From assembly GCF_900114015.1 (NCBI RefSeq), contig NZ_FORN01000052.1, positions 1 to 39,577 on the forward strand: 39,577 nucleotides of DNA, given 5' to 3'. Origin of the DNA: Caulobacter sp. UNC279MFTsu5.1 (GTDB lineage: Bacteria; Pseudomonadota; Alphaproteobacteria; Caulobacterales; Caulobacteraceae). The notes under the pieces were generated by a model that saw only the letters and a program-made list of their open reading frames with translations, was not told the origin of the DNA and searched no databases. Position numbers and translations under genes: made by a program. This document shows, in pieces, positions 8,741 through 18,783 of the stretch (position 1 is its first letter; each line of letters begins with the position of its first letter).

Positions 8741-9487
8741 CTAGCCCTCCGCCGCTTGCAGGGCCAGGGCCCGGGCCTTGCGCCGCCAGACCAGGGCTCG
8801 GATCCGCACCAGCCACAGCGCGCCGAAGGCCGACAGATAGGCCAGGCTCATCACCAGCATCGGCCAGGCGTAGACGGGCGGCAGGCCGTTGCCCGGCTTG
8901 GCGAACAGGGTGGAGCTGCCCTGGTGCAGGCTGTTCCACCACTCGACCGAGAACTTGACGATCGGCAGGTTGATCAGGCCGACCAGGGCCAGGATGGCCG
9001 CGGCGCGGGCGGCCTTCTGCTCGTCCTCCAGGGCCGAGCGCAGGGCCAGGTAGCCCAGATAGAACAGCAGCAGCACCAGCACCGAGGTCAGGCGGGCGTC
9101 CCACACCCACCAGGTTCCCCACATCGGCTTGCCCCACAGCGAGCCGGTGGCCAGGGCCAGGGCGGTGAAGGCCGCGCCCAGCGGCGCGCAGGCCACGGCG
9201 GCGGCGTCGGCCAGGGCGTGGCGGAACACCAGGGCCAGAAAACTGGCGATCCCCAGGCACAGATAGACGAACAGCGACAGCGAGGCGGCCGGCACGTGGA
9301 TGAACATCATCCGCACGGTGTCGCCCTGCTGGTAGTCCTCCGGCGCGGCGAAGGTCAGGACCAGGCCGACGGCGGCCAACACCGCGGCGACCGCGCCGAA
9401 CAGCGGCGCGGCCCAGCGGGAAAAGGCCATGAACCGCTCGGGGTTGGTCAGGAAGTCCAGCGGATGGTGTGGATCACGGGCGCCCAT
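8741..9487 (-). CDS. ccmC: Haem exporter / haem-handling protein CcmC
   Basis: A 248-residue inner-membrane protein with six predicted helices. The tryptophan-rich WGTWWVWDARLTS motif (WWD domain) faces the periplasm and presents haem to CcmE. The flanking haem-ligand histidines appear in MMFIHVPAASLS and SLHQGSST. Length and topology match the family. It is the first gene of the ccmC-ccmD-ccmG minus-strand unit, with ccmD 4 nt downstream. The ATG at 9487 is the first good start. Confidence 0.95.
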   Translation of the reverse strand: MGARDPHHPLDFLTNPERFMAFSRWAAPLFGAVAAVLAAVGLVLTFAAPEDYQQGDTVRMMFIHVPAASLSLFVYLCLGIASFLALVFRHALADAAAVACAPLGAAFTALALATGSLWGKPMWGTWWVWDARLTSVLVLLLFYLGYLALRSALEDEQKAARAAAILALVGLINLPIVKFSVEWWNSLHQGSSTLFAKPGNGLPPVYAWPMLVMSLAYLSAFGALWLVRIRALVWRRKARALALQAAEG

Positions 9488-9535
9488 GACCGAGCCTTAG
9501 AAGACCTGAAGGACGCCCGCAATCCTGGAGGCTGC

Positions 9536-10090
9536 CTAGTCCGCCTTGGGCGGAGCCGGCACGCCGTCCGGACCGCCCCTGATGCGGTGGAATTCGACGC
9601 GGCGCATCATCGGGCCGTGGCCGCCGACCATCGGGCCCAGCGCGTCGAAGGCCTTCTTCTGGCTGGGCGACAAGGCGGCGTAGAAGGCGCGGGTGGCGTC
9701 GAGGCGGGCCCTGGCCCGGTCCAGATGCTCGGCCTCGCGATCCAGACGCTCGGGCGTGGTCAGCGGCTGGCGCGGCATATCGACCGCTTCGCGCTTCGGG
9801 CGGTCCTTGCCCCACGCCTGGGGGCCGGCGGCGGCCAGATAGGCCTTCAGGGCGCCCTCCTGGTCGGCGCGCAGCTGCAGCACGTCGCGCAGGTGCTGGG
9901 CGTGGGCTTCGGGATCGAGGCGGTGATGGCGCATCATCGCCGGCGGACCGCCGGGGCCGTCCGGACCCTCGTCGGCCATCGGCGGCATGCCAGGAGGGGG
10001 CGGGGCGTCCTGGGCGACGGCGGCCGCCGCGGTGGAGAGGGTGATGACGACCGCGGCCGTCAAGGCGAGGCGGCTCGGTTGCAGGCGCAT
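9536..10090 (-). CDS. Periplasmic Spy/CpxP-like (LTxxQ) protein
   Basis: A 184-residue secreted protein. Residues 1-27 form a signal peptide ending AAAAVAQ. A Pro/Gly/Met-rich linker (to about residue 50) precedes an all-helical domain with RDVLQLRADQEGALKAYL and FYAALSPSQKKAFDAL; the latter resembles the LTxxQ repeat of Spy/CpxP/CnrX-type periplasmic proteins. His- and Met-rich stretches (MMRHHR, HGPMMRR) suggest metal contact, but this is inference. It lies just upstream of ccmC on the same strand with a 48-nt gap, so it could share transcription with ccmCDG. Confidence 0.75.
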   Translation of the reverse strand: MRLQPSRLALTAAVVITLSTAAAAVAQDAPPPPGMPPMADEGPDGPGGPPAMMRHHRLDPEAHAQHLRDVLQLRADQEGALKAYLAAAGPQAWGKDRPKREAVDMPRQPLTTPERLDREAEHLDRARARLDATRAFYAALSPSQKKAFDALGPMVGGHGPMMRRVEFHRIRGGPDGVPAPPKAD

Positions 10091-10247
10091 GAAACGGCTC
10101 CGTGGAATGGTTCCTGGCGTGGAGCCTCGATTCTCCGTGTAACCCGGGAATGTCAGAATTCCTGGCGAATGTTGCAGGCCTGACGAACGCCGCTATGCAT
10201 AAGGCTCTGACGCCGCGACGGATTTCCCGCGGTGCGAGGAGGCGACG

Positions 10248-10598
10248 ATGCTGTACCTGGTGGCCAAGGCCGCGATTTCGGGCGTGATCATCGCCCTGGT
10301 GTCCGAGATCGCCAAGCGCCAGCCGGGCTTCGCCGCCCTGGTCGCCTCGCTGCCGCTGATCTCGATCCTGGGCATGCTGTGGCTGTGGCGCGACACCCAC
10401 GATGTCAAGCGGATGGCGACCCATGTCGAGGCGACGTTCTGGTACGTGCTGCCGTCCCTGCCGATGTTCCTGCTCGTGCCGGCCCTGCTGCGGCGGGGCG
10501 TGAATTTCTGGATGGCGCTGGGCGCGGGTTGCGCGGTGACCATCGGCCTCTATCTGGGGATGACGGCGATCGGACCGCGCCTCGGCCTGAAGCTGTGA
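10248..10598 (+). CDS. DUF3147-like small membrane protein
   Basis: A 116-residue integral membrane protein with about four hydrophobic segments: LYLVAKAAISGVIIALVSEI, FAALVASLPLISILGMLWLW, a stretch around FWYVLPSLPMFLLVPALL, and WMALGAGCAVTIGLYLGM. The short loop WRDTHDVKRMA between them fits what I recall of DUF3147. An excellent ribosome site (GAGGAGG) lies 6-12 nt before the ATG. Function is unknown. It is divergent from the Spy-like gene and followed by a dyad (10631-10677). Confidence 0.75.
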   Translation: MLYLVAKAAISGVIIALVSEIAKRQPGFAALVASLPLISILGMLWLWRDTHDVKRMATHVEATFWYVLPSLPMFLLVPALLRRGVNFWMALGAGCAVTIGLYLGMTAIGPRLGLKL

Positions 10599-10630
10599 CT
10601 GCCGCCACGTCCCGACACGCCGCCGGGTTA

Positions 10631-10677
10631 GGGCGTGACAGCCGAACGTGTGAGCGGTTTCGGCGCCCGTCACGCCC
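10631..10677. terminator. Inverted repeat downstream of the DUF3147-like gene
   Basis: A perfect 9-bp inverted repeat GGGCGTGAC (10631-10639) / GTCACGCCC (10669-10677) encloses 29 nt. It lies 33 nt after the DUF3147 stop and 58 nt before the EamA start. There is no U run, so it is a weak terminator candidate or a structured leader of the next gene. Confidence 0.35.
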
Positions 10678-10734
10678 CAACGCTTCGGGGAACGCCTATC
10701 TCCGCGTCTCCGAATACGGATAGAAGCCCGGCCC

Positions 10735-11631
10735 ATGCCCAGAACCGCCAAACGCGTCGCCTTCCTCGCTCTGATCGTCGCCGGCGTCTGCTGGGGCCTT
10801 GGCTTCCCGCTGGGCAAGCTGGTGTTGCGCGAGACCGACGCCGCCCACATGGTGCTGCTGCGCTTCGCGGTGGCCGCGGCGGTCGCCGCGCCGTTCGCCC
10901 TGCGCAGCCCCGAGGCGCGGGCTCTGTTCCGCTCGCCGGTGATCCTGCTGGCCGGCGCCCTCTACGGCGTCGCCTTCATGGTGCAGTTCGAGGGTCTGGC
11001 CCATGTCAGCGTCACCCTGGCGGCCCTGCTGGTCGGGGCCATGCCGGCCCTGATCGCCATCTCGGCCAAGCTGCTGGGCGAAAAGGTCAGCCGCGCGTCG
11101 TGGGGCGGGGTGGCCGCCGCGACCCTGGGCGCCGCCCTGATCGCCGGCAAGCCCGACGGGGCCGGCTCACCCCTGGGCGTGGCCCTCTCCCTGGGCTCGC
11201 TGCTGATCTTCCTGGCCTGGCTGATCGTGCTGCGCCGCGCGCCCAAGGCCCCGACCCCGATGGCCATCCCGGCCGTGACGGTGATCGTCGCCGCCGCCAC
11301 GGTCCTGCCGATCGCCTTCGCAATGCATGGCCCGCCCAGACTGGACCTGTCACCCGTCGCCTGGGGCGGGATCCTGGGCCTGGGCGTGCTGGGCACCCTG
11401 CTGGCCACCGCCGCCTGGCAGTTCGGCTCGGCCCGGGTGGGCAGCGCCAGCGCCGGGGTGTTCATCAACATCGAGCCGCTGATGGGGGCCTGCGTCGGGG
11501 TGCTGCTGTTCGGCGACCGCCTGACCTGGACCCTGGCGGCCGGCGGCCTGATGATCATCGCCGGCAGCTTCGCGGTGGTGCTGGGCGAGCGGCATGCGCC
11601 GCCGGTGACGGCCAGCGCTGGGCCGATTTAG
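10735..11631 (+). CDS. EamA/DMT-superfamily transporter
   Basis: A 298-residue protein with about ten membrane helices arranged as two EamA repeats. The first repeat opens LIVAGVCWGLGFPLGKLVL with the usual VLLRFAVAAAVAAPFAL; the second begins near residue 150 (PLGVALSLGSLLIFLAWLIV) and ends in GVFINIEPLMGACVGVLLFG and the AGGLMIIAGSFAVVLGE helix. This is the drug/metabolite exporter fold (RhaT/YdcZ-like). The substrate cannot be told from sequence. It is convergent with ccmB, with a palindromic repeat between the two stops. Confidence 0.88.
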   Translation: MPRTAKRVAFLALIVAGVCWGLGFPLGKLVLRETDAAHMVLLRFAVAAAVAAPFALRSPEARALFRSPVILLAGALYGVAFMVQFEGLAHVSVTLAALLVGAMPALIAISAKLLGEKVSRASWGGVAAATLGAALIAGKPDGAGSPLGVALSLGSLLIFLAWLIVLRRAPKAPTPMAIPAVTVIVAAATVLPIAFAMHGPPRLDLSPVAWGGILGLGVLGTLLATAAWQFGSARVGSASAGVFINIEPLMGACVGVLLFGDRLTWTLAAGGLMIIAGSFAVVLGERHAPPVTASAGPI

Positions 11632-11649
11632 AAAGCCGCGCCCCGATTT

Positions 11650-11787
11650 TCCCTCTCCCATAGGGAGAGGGCAGGGACCCGTCGCGAAGCGATGGGAGGG
11701 TGAGGGGTTACGCCGGCGAACGGCGTGCCGGCGCTCCGTCTTGCTCCGTAACCCCTCACCCCAGTCCTCTCCCTAGGGGAGAGGGGG
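11650..11787. repeat. Composite palindromic repeat, family B
   Basis: A long three-part palindrome between convergent genes. It starts with the hairpin CCCTCTCCC-ATA-GGGAGAGGG (11651-11671). A perfect 13-bp inverted repeat GTGAGGGGTTACG (11700-11712) / CGTAACCCCTCAC (11747-11759) follows, and a second CCTCTCCCTAGGGGAGAGG hairpin (about 11767-11785) closes it. It contains TCGCGAAGCGATGGGAGGG, echoing but not matching family A. Such two-hairpin elements resemble BIMEs, and this one could also act as a terminator for both neighbours. Confidence 0.75.
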
Positions 11788-11792
11788 CATTT

Positions 11793-12458
11793 CTAATCCA
11801 ACGCGTTCCGACACGCCGCCGCCATGGCGATCGGCCCGAGCGCCACCGCCGCCGCCGAATAGGCCAGCAGCAGGAACAGACCGCCGGTCCACGGCAGGCC
11901 GCCGGCCAGGGCGTCCAAAGCCCCGGCCCCGAAGATCACCGGCGGCACGTAGAGCGGCAGGACGATCACCGCCACCAGCAGGCCGCCGCGCTTGCTGCCC
12001 AGGGCCAGGCTGGCCCCCAGTCCGCCGAGGAACGAGAAGGCCAGGCCTCCGGCCAGGGCGCAGGGGATCAGCAGCGGGATGATGGCCGGCGAGGCGCCCA
12101 GGGCCAGGGCGGCGATCGGGGCGGCCAGGGCCAGGGGCGCGCCGGCCGCCAGCCAGTGGGCCAGGCACTTGGCCACCGCCACCGCCTCGAGCGAGGCGGG
12201 GCCCAGGGCCAGCAGGTCCAGCGCCCCGTCCTCGAAGTCGCGCTCGAACAGGCGCTCCAGGGAGAGCAGGGCCGCCAGGGCCAAGGCCAGCCAGGCGATG
12301 CCGGGGGCCAGGCTGGCCAGCCGCTCGGGCGCGCGGCCGGCCGCCAGGGGCAGCAGGGTGACGACGCAGGCGTAGAAGGCCAGGGCCAGCAGCGGCCCGC
12401 CGCCCCGGCCCCAGGCCAGGGCCAGCTCGCGGCGCAGCAGGACGAGGAAAGCCGTCAT
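11793..12458 (-). CDS. ccmB: Haem exporter protein CcmB
   Basis: A 221-residue inner-membrane protein with six helices, the membrane partner of the ATPase CcmA. The N terminus FLVLLRRELALAWGRGGG and the conserved LLSLERLFERDFEDGALDLL are signature CcmB stretches, as is LPLYVPPVIFGAGAL. The frame is open upstream inside ccmA, but the ATG at 12458 overlaps the ccmA stop (ATGA), gives the family length and carries the conserved start. CcmAB uses ATP to release haem-loaded CcmE. Confidence 0.94.
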   Translation of the reverse strand: MTAFLVLLRRELALAWGRGGGPLLALAFYACVVTLLPLAAGRAPERLASLAPGIAWLALALAALLSLERLFERDFEDGALDLLALGPASLEAVAVAKCLAHWLAAGAPLALAAPIAALALGASPAIIPLLIPCALAGGLAFSFLGGLGASLALGSKRGGLLVAVIVLPLYVPPVIFGAGALDALAGGLPWTGGLFLLLAYSAAAVALGPIAMAAACRNALD

Positions 12459-13081
12459 CCCCCCACCTCCACCACGTCGCACGGGACGGGCAAGGGATCG
12501 TGCACGGCGGCCAGCACCATGCCGCCGCCGGCCAGGTGCTGGGCCATCAGCGCCCCGAACCCCTCGCGGTGGCCGGCGTCCAGCGGGGCCATCGGCTCGT
12601 CCAGCAGCCACAGCGACCGGGGGCTGGCCAGCAGCCGAGCCAGGGCCACGCGCCGACGCTGGCCGGCCGACAGGCGGCGGACCTCCAAGTCCAGCAGGCG
12701 GTCGAGGTCCAGCTTCGTCGCGGCCGCCCGCGCCGAGGCCTCCGATCCGCCGGTCCAGCGGGCCTGGAACAGCAGCTCTTCCCAGGCCGAGCGCGTCGAC
12801 TTCAGCCCATCGTGATGGCCGACCAGGTGCAGGGCCTCGGCCCGGGCGGTCTCGGCCTCCAGCGCGTCGCTCTCGCCATTGGCCGCGCCATGAAACGAAA
12901 TCGCGCCTTGGACCGGCCGCAGCAGTCCCGCCACGGCCCGCAGCAGGCTGGTCTTGCCGGCGCCGTTGCGCCCGGTCAGGGCCACGGCCTGTCCGGCCGA
13001 AACCTCCAGGTTCAGGCCCGAGAACAGCCGTCGTTCGCCGCGAACAAGACTTAAGTCCTTGATGCGAATAGTTCTCAACAT
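12455..13081 (-). CDS. ccmA: Cytochrome c biogenesis ATP-binding protein CcmA
   Basis: A 208-residue ABC ATPase. It has Walker A LTGRNGAGKTSLLRAVAGLL (about residues 36-55), the signature RRLSAGQRRRVALARLL, Walker B SLWLLDEPMAPLD, and the switch histidine in AAVHDP. Length and the GHHDG and W/F-rich middle region fit CcmA rather than a generic ABC ATPase. The frame is open further upstream, but that part is not family-like, so the ATG at 13081 is used. It overlaps ccmB by 4 nt and is divergent from acnA, sharing the 13082-13274 control region. The ccmC-D-G genes lie 2.3 kb further along the same strand. Confidence 0.94.
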   Translation of the reverse strand: MLRTIRIKDLSLVRGERRLFSGLNLEVSAGQAVALTGRNGAGKTSLLRAVAGLLRPVQGAISFHGAANGESDALEAETARAEALHLVGHHDGLKSTRSAWEELLFQARWTGGSEASARAAATKLDLDRLLDLEVRRLSAGQRRRVALARLLASPRSLWLLDEPMAPLDAGHREGFGALMAQHLAGGGMVLAAVHDPLPVPCDVVEVGG

Positions 13082-13274
13082 AGGCCGCAAGCCTTCAAGA
13101 CCCTGCCCTGTGCATGGACGTTGTCCACGACGACGGCTAAGAAGCCCTCGGCCGTCACCCTCCGCATTGGATGGGGCGTACGCGGCGCGAGGATGGACGC
13201 TGTGGGTCCGCCTCGATCGCGCGATCCCTGGAGAGGTTTTCCGGCGGCCGTGGACAGAGAAGGGATCCTTCGAA

Positions 13275-15962
<2,688 letters not shown>

Positions 15963-16000
15963 GGCCCACGCCGGCGAGGCTTTCGAGCTTCGGACAAGAT

Positions 16001-16034
16001 CAGGCCGGGTCCGAAAGGGCCCGGCTTTTTCTTT
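16001..16034 (+). terminator. Intrinsic terminator of acnA
   Basis: Stem GCCGGG(TCC) with (GGG)CCCGGC (16004-16025) closed by a GAAA tetraloop (16013-16016), followed by TTTTTCTTT. It is a textbook rho-independent terminator 42 nt after the stop. It shares a 14-nt upstream element (TTTCGAGCTTCGGA, 15981-15994) and the TCCGAAAGG loop with the mdh terminator. Confidence 0.9.
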
Positions 16035-16152
16035 GCCGCGTTCCTCGTCGGGGCGCGCGGCGCAGCTAGCGATTGACGTTTTTTGGCGGAAAGCCCGCCT
16101 TCACGGCCTCGTGAACGGTCATCGTCCGCGATCTTGGCTTAAGTGCCCGCAC

Positions 16153-16869
16153 ATGCGTCAGGCCCTGCTCTCTCTCGTCGTCACCACCCTCGCGGGTTTT
16201 TCAGCCGCGCCCGCGTTCGCCGCGAAACCGCCGGTGGTCGTCGAGCTGTTCACCGCCCAAGGTTGCTCTTCCTGCGGCAAGGCCAACCAGGTCATCGCCG
16301 ACATGGCCGACGAGAAGGGCGTTCTGGCCCTGACCTATTCGGTCGACTACTGGGACTATCTGGGCTGGACCGACACCTTCGCCAAGCCGGCCTTCGCGGC
16401 CCGCCAGCGCGCCTACGCCACGCGGTTTTCGCTGCGCGACGTGCCGACCCCGCAGGTGGTGGTGGCCGGCCGCCAGCAGGCCTCGGGCGCCAAGGCCGAG
16501 GCGGTCGAGACCCTGGTCAAGGACGCCGCCAAGGCCCCGTCCAATCCGCCGGACATGGAATTCGTCGGCGACGGCGGCCGCGTCGCCGTCGGTTCGGGCC
16601 CCGCGCCGCGCGGCGGGGGCGAGGTCTGGCTGGTGCGCTACGACCCGCGCGAGCAGGACATCGCCGTCAAACGCGGCGACAACCGCGGCCAGACCCTGGT
16701 CCACCGTAATGTCGTGCGGGAGCTGGTCCGCCTGGGCCCCTGGAACGGCCGGCCCAAGCTGTACCGCCTGCCGACGGCCGCCGACGAGGCGCTGAAGTCG
16801 GTGATCATCGTCCAGGGCGCCAAAGGCGGCCGGGTGATCGGCGTGCTGCAGGAAGCGGCGGAGAAATAA
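16153..16869 (+). CDS. DUF1223 secreted thioredoxin-fold protein
   Basis: A 238-residue protein with a signal peptide (residues 1-23, ending APAFAA). The mature part begins PPVVVELFTAQGCSSCGKAN, where CSSC is a thioredoxin-type redox pair, and continues LTYSVDYWDYLGWTDTFAKP and YATRFSLRDVPTPQVVVAGR. These are the core motifs of DUF1223, a periplasmic family of unknown role with a thioredoxin fold. The open frame extends upstream, but the ATG at 16153 gives the signal peptide. A TTGACG hexamer (16073-16078) upstream may be part of the promoter. It is not obviously in an operon. Confidence 0.88.
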   Translation: MRQALLSLVVTTLAGFSAAPAFAAKPPVVVELFTAQGCSSCGKANQVIADMADEKGVLALTYSVDYWDYLGWTDTFAKPAFAARQRAYATRFSLRDVPTPQVVVAGRQQASGAKAEAVETLVKDAAKAPSNPPDMEFVGDGGRVAVGSGPAPRGGGEVWLVRYDPREQDIAVKRGDNRGQTLVHRNVVRELVRLGPWNGRPKLYRLPTAADEALKSVIIVQGAKGGRVIGVLQEAAEK

Positions 16870-16905
16870 CGAACCACCCCAAGGAGAAGGGCCTGTGCCC
16901 CGCGC

Positions 16906-17042
16906 AAAGAAAAGCCCGCGCGGGGAGGGGACACCGCGCGGGCCTCTTAGGGGGAGGGGATATAGACCGTCGGCCGACCGGAGCCCGGGTCGGAGGCTGG
17001 GGGGCAATCAGGGTCCGAGCCGGGACGTCCGATCAGCCGACA
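16906..17042 (-). ncRNA. Candidate small RNA, tandem copy 1 (minus strand)
   Basis: Read on the minus strand, about 137 nt. It begins near TGTCGGCTGATCGGAC (complement of 17027-17042) and passes a C-rich segment. It then reaches the self-complementary GTCGGCCGAC (16969-16978), which can pair with the 5' GTCGGCTGA to close a long-range stem (one G-U). It ends in a perfect 10-bp terminator hairpin, GCCCGCGCGG/CCGCGCGGGC (16914-16943), followed by TTTTCTTT. The terminator loop is CCCCUCC-rich. No open frame fits. The element is repeated next door, which argues for function. Exact 5' end and expression are inferred. Confidence 0.6.
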
Positions 17043-17147
17043 ATGATCTTATGCCCGGCCAAGCCGGCGCTCGAAGGGCGCGAACAAGGTCGTTTCGCGG
17101 CGGTTCGTGTCTGGGATGTGTCGGCCCGCCGAGATGGGCCGCGCACG

Positions 17148-17291
17148 CGAAAACCCCGCGTGGAGAGGGGCGCCACGCGGGGTCTCGAGCGGGTAGTCAG
17201 AAAGCTGTCTGTCGGCCGACCGGCCCACGATCAAGGGGGCTGGGGGGGCTGTTCAGGATCCTGAACCGCAGGATGTCCGATCAGCCGACAC
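17148..17291 (-). ncRNA. Candidate small RNA, tandem copy 2 (minus strand)
   Basis: A paralogue of the neighbouring unit, about 144 nt on the minus strand. It has the same 5' TGTCGGCTGATCGGAC (complement of 17275-17290), an internal perfect palindrome GTTCAGGATCCTGAAC (17251-17266), a run of C followed by CAGCC, GTCGGCCGAC (17211-17220), and a terminator hairpin of 11 bp (17153-17163 with 17173-17183) with tail TTTTCGCG. In both units GACCTT lies exactly 50 nt upstream of GTCGGCTG, with GCTTGGC and CAT at identical spacing, so a promoter region seems conserved too. Confidence 0.6.
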
Positions 17292-17463
17292 CCTGAACAT
17301 GACGAGCCAAGCGGGCGGCGAGGGGTCCAAATTAAGGTCATTTCGTGTCCGGTCCCGACGCCGCCGGAATTATCGAGCGCGGCTGTAGCGCGGCTGCAAC
17401 GCCGGGCGGGGCGCGCATGGCGGCGCTCGCGTCGGGGCCTGATTTGGGTTTAGGATTCGTCCG

Positions 17464-17802
17464 ATGGCCTTGGATTCCCGCCCCCCGATCACCGGCAAAG
17501 ACGGTGTCGTTTTCTTCGAGCGTCGCGAGATCGACCAGCTCCTGCGGCTCTATGGCCGGATGGTCGCCGCCGGCGAATGGCGCGACTACGGCATGGCCGG
17601 CCAGAGCGACCACGCGGTGTTCTCGGTCTTCCGCCACGCGGCCGAGGCGCCGCTCTACCGCATCGAGAAGCGCCCGGCCCTGGCCCGCAAGCAAGGCGAA
17701 TGGGCGGTGATCGGCCAGGGCGGCCTGACCCTCAAGCGCGGCCATGACCTGGCCCAGGTGCTGCGGATGTTCGACAAGGGCCGGTTCAAGGTGGTGGATT
17801 AG
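17464..17802 (+). CDS. DUF2794 family protein
   Basis: A 112-residue soluble protein. VVFFERREIDQLLRLYGRMV and AAGEWRDYGMAG, followed by AVFSVFRHAAEAPLYRIEKR and the C-terminal GHDLAQVLRMFDKGRFKVVD, match the alphaproteobacterial family DUF2794 as I remember it. No catalytic residues or known function. It starts with ATG at 17464 after a long non-coding stretch and is convergent with the Bax-inhibitor gene, with a terminator hairpin between. Confidence 0.85.
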   Translation: MALDSRPPITGKDGVVFFERREIDQLLRLYGRMVAAGEWRDYGMAGQSDHAVFSVFRHAAEAPLYRIEKRPALARKQGEWAVIGQGGLTLKRGHDLAQVLRMFDKGRFKVVD

Positions 17803-17830
17803 CTTCCCATCGCCGGACGCCAGCCCAACA

Positions 17831-17862
17831 AAAAGCCCCGGCGGTTTCCCGCCGGGGCTTCC
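17831..17862. terminator. Intrinsic terminator between DUF2794 and the Bax-inhibitor gene
   Basis: A perfect 12-bp stem AAGCCCCGGCGG (17833-17844) / CCGCCGGGGCTT (17849-17860) with loop TTTC. On the minus strand the stem is followed by TTTTTGTTGG, so it mainly ends the Bax-inhibitor transcript. It can also stop DUF2794 transcription from the other side, more weakly. Confidence 0.85.
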
Positions 17863-17884
17863 GTGTTCAGGCCTGGACCCGGAT

Positions 17885-18637
17885 CTAGCGGCGCGAGCCG
17901 AAGATGCTGAGCAGGAATTGGAACAGGTTGATGAAGTTCAGATAGAGGTTCAGCGCGCCGTAGTTGGTGGCCACGGCCATCGACTGCTGGTCGCCGCCCA
18001 TCTGATAGTAGCTCATCTTCAGGTTCTGGGTGTCGTAGGCGATCAGGCCCGCGAAGATGAACACGCCCAGGATGCTGATGATGAACGACAGGCCCGGCAG
18101 GTGCAGGAACATCTGGGCCAGCGAGGCCAGCACCAGACCGATCAGGCCCATGATCAGGAAGCTGCCGAAGCCGGTCAGGTCCTTCTTGGTGGTGTAGCCG
18201 AACAGGCTGAGGCCGCCAAAGGCGATGGCGGTGATCAGGAACGTCGTGAACACCGACTGGATCTGGTAGACCAGCAGCCACAGGCCCAGGCCCGCGCCGA
18301 TCGAGGCCACCAGGGCCCAGTAGAGCGCACCGGACGAGCGGGCGGTCGGGTTGCGCATGGCGAAGATCGACACCAGGATCATCGCCAGCGGCGCGAAGCG
18401 CAGCACCATGCCCAGCACCGTGAAGCCGGCCAGGCGGCCGTCCGGGGTCAGGACGTAGAGCAGGTTGGCGACCGGCGCGTAGGCGGTCGTCAGGAAGGCC
18501 AGGACGGCGGAAAGCAGAAGACCCAACGCCACCTTGTTGTAGACGCCGAGCATGAAACTACGCAGGCCGGCGTCAACCGACATGTCGGCGCGATCCACCG
18601 GGATCGAGCGCGCGTAGCCGCGGTTGAAGTCGTTCAT
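17885..18637 (-). CDS. Bax inhibitor-1/YccA family membrane protein
   Basis: A 250-residue inner-membrane protein with seven hydrophobic segments beginning near residue 30 (MLGVYNKVALGLLLSAVLAF). It has the family features AYAPVANLLY, GYTTKKDLTGFGSFL, and the C-terminal AYDTQNLKMSYY, whose Asp belongs to the di-aspartyl pH sensor of BsYetJ-type calcium-leak channels. It ends NLFQFLLSIFGSRR. The N-terminal MNDFNRGYARSIPVDRADMS is typical of alphaproteobacterial YbhL-like members. The open frame extends upstream, but the ATG at 18637 has a GAAGGG ribosome site and the conserved start. It is divergent from the aldo/keto reductase. Confidence 0.92.
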   Translation of the reverse strand: MNDFNRGYARSIPVDRADMSVDAGLRSFMLGVYNKVALGLLLSAVLAFLTTAYAPVANLLYVLTPDGRLAGFTVLGMVLRFAPLAMILVSIFAMRNPTARSSGALYWALVASIGAGLGLWLLVYQIQSVFTTFLITAIAFGGLSLFGYTTKKDLTGFGSFLIMGLIGLVLASLAQMFLHLPGLSFIISILGVFIFAGLIAYDTQNLKMSYYQMGGDQQSMAVATNYGALNLYLNFINLFQFLLSIFGSRR

Positions 18638-18783
18638 CGGGATAAGGCCCTTCGAAAAAGCAGCACGCCCATGTTGGACGCCTCCCGAATATCGGGGTCC
18701 CGCCAGGATCATGCAAGATGTTGCGCTTTCTGCGGCGCGCCCCTGCCTCTATTCAGGTTCCACGCATCTTCGATGGGGATCAC

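Noticed and set aside
16073..16078. Complete housekeeping promoter before the DUF1223 gene
   Set aside because: TTGACG is a perfect -35 but no GCTANAWC-like -10 lies at the right distance, so it is not listed as a promoter.
16905..17291. CRISPR array from the repeated 16-mers
   Set aside because: Only two units, 248 bp apart, with structured and related sequences between; this is a duplicated RNA element, not repeat-spacer DNA.
17345..17710. Plus-strand frame overlapping DUF2794
   Set aside because: Ser/Arg/Ala-rich shadow; DUF2794 in the other frame has conserved motifs.
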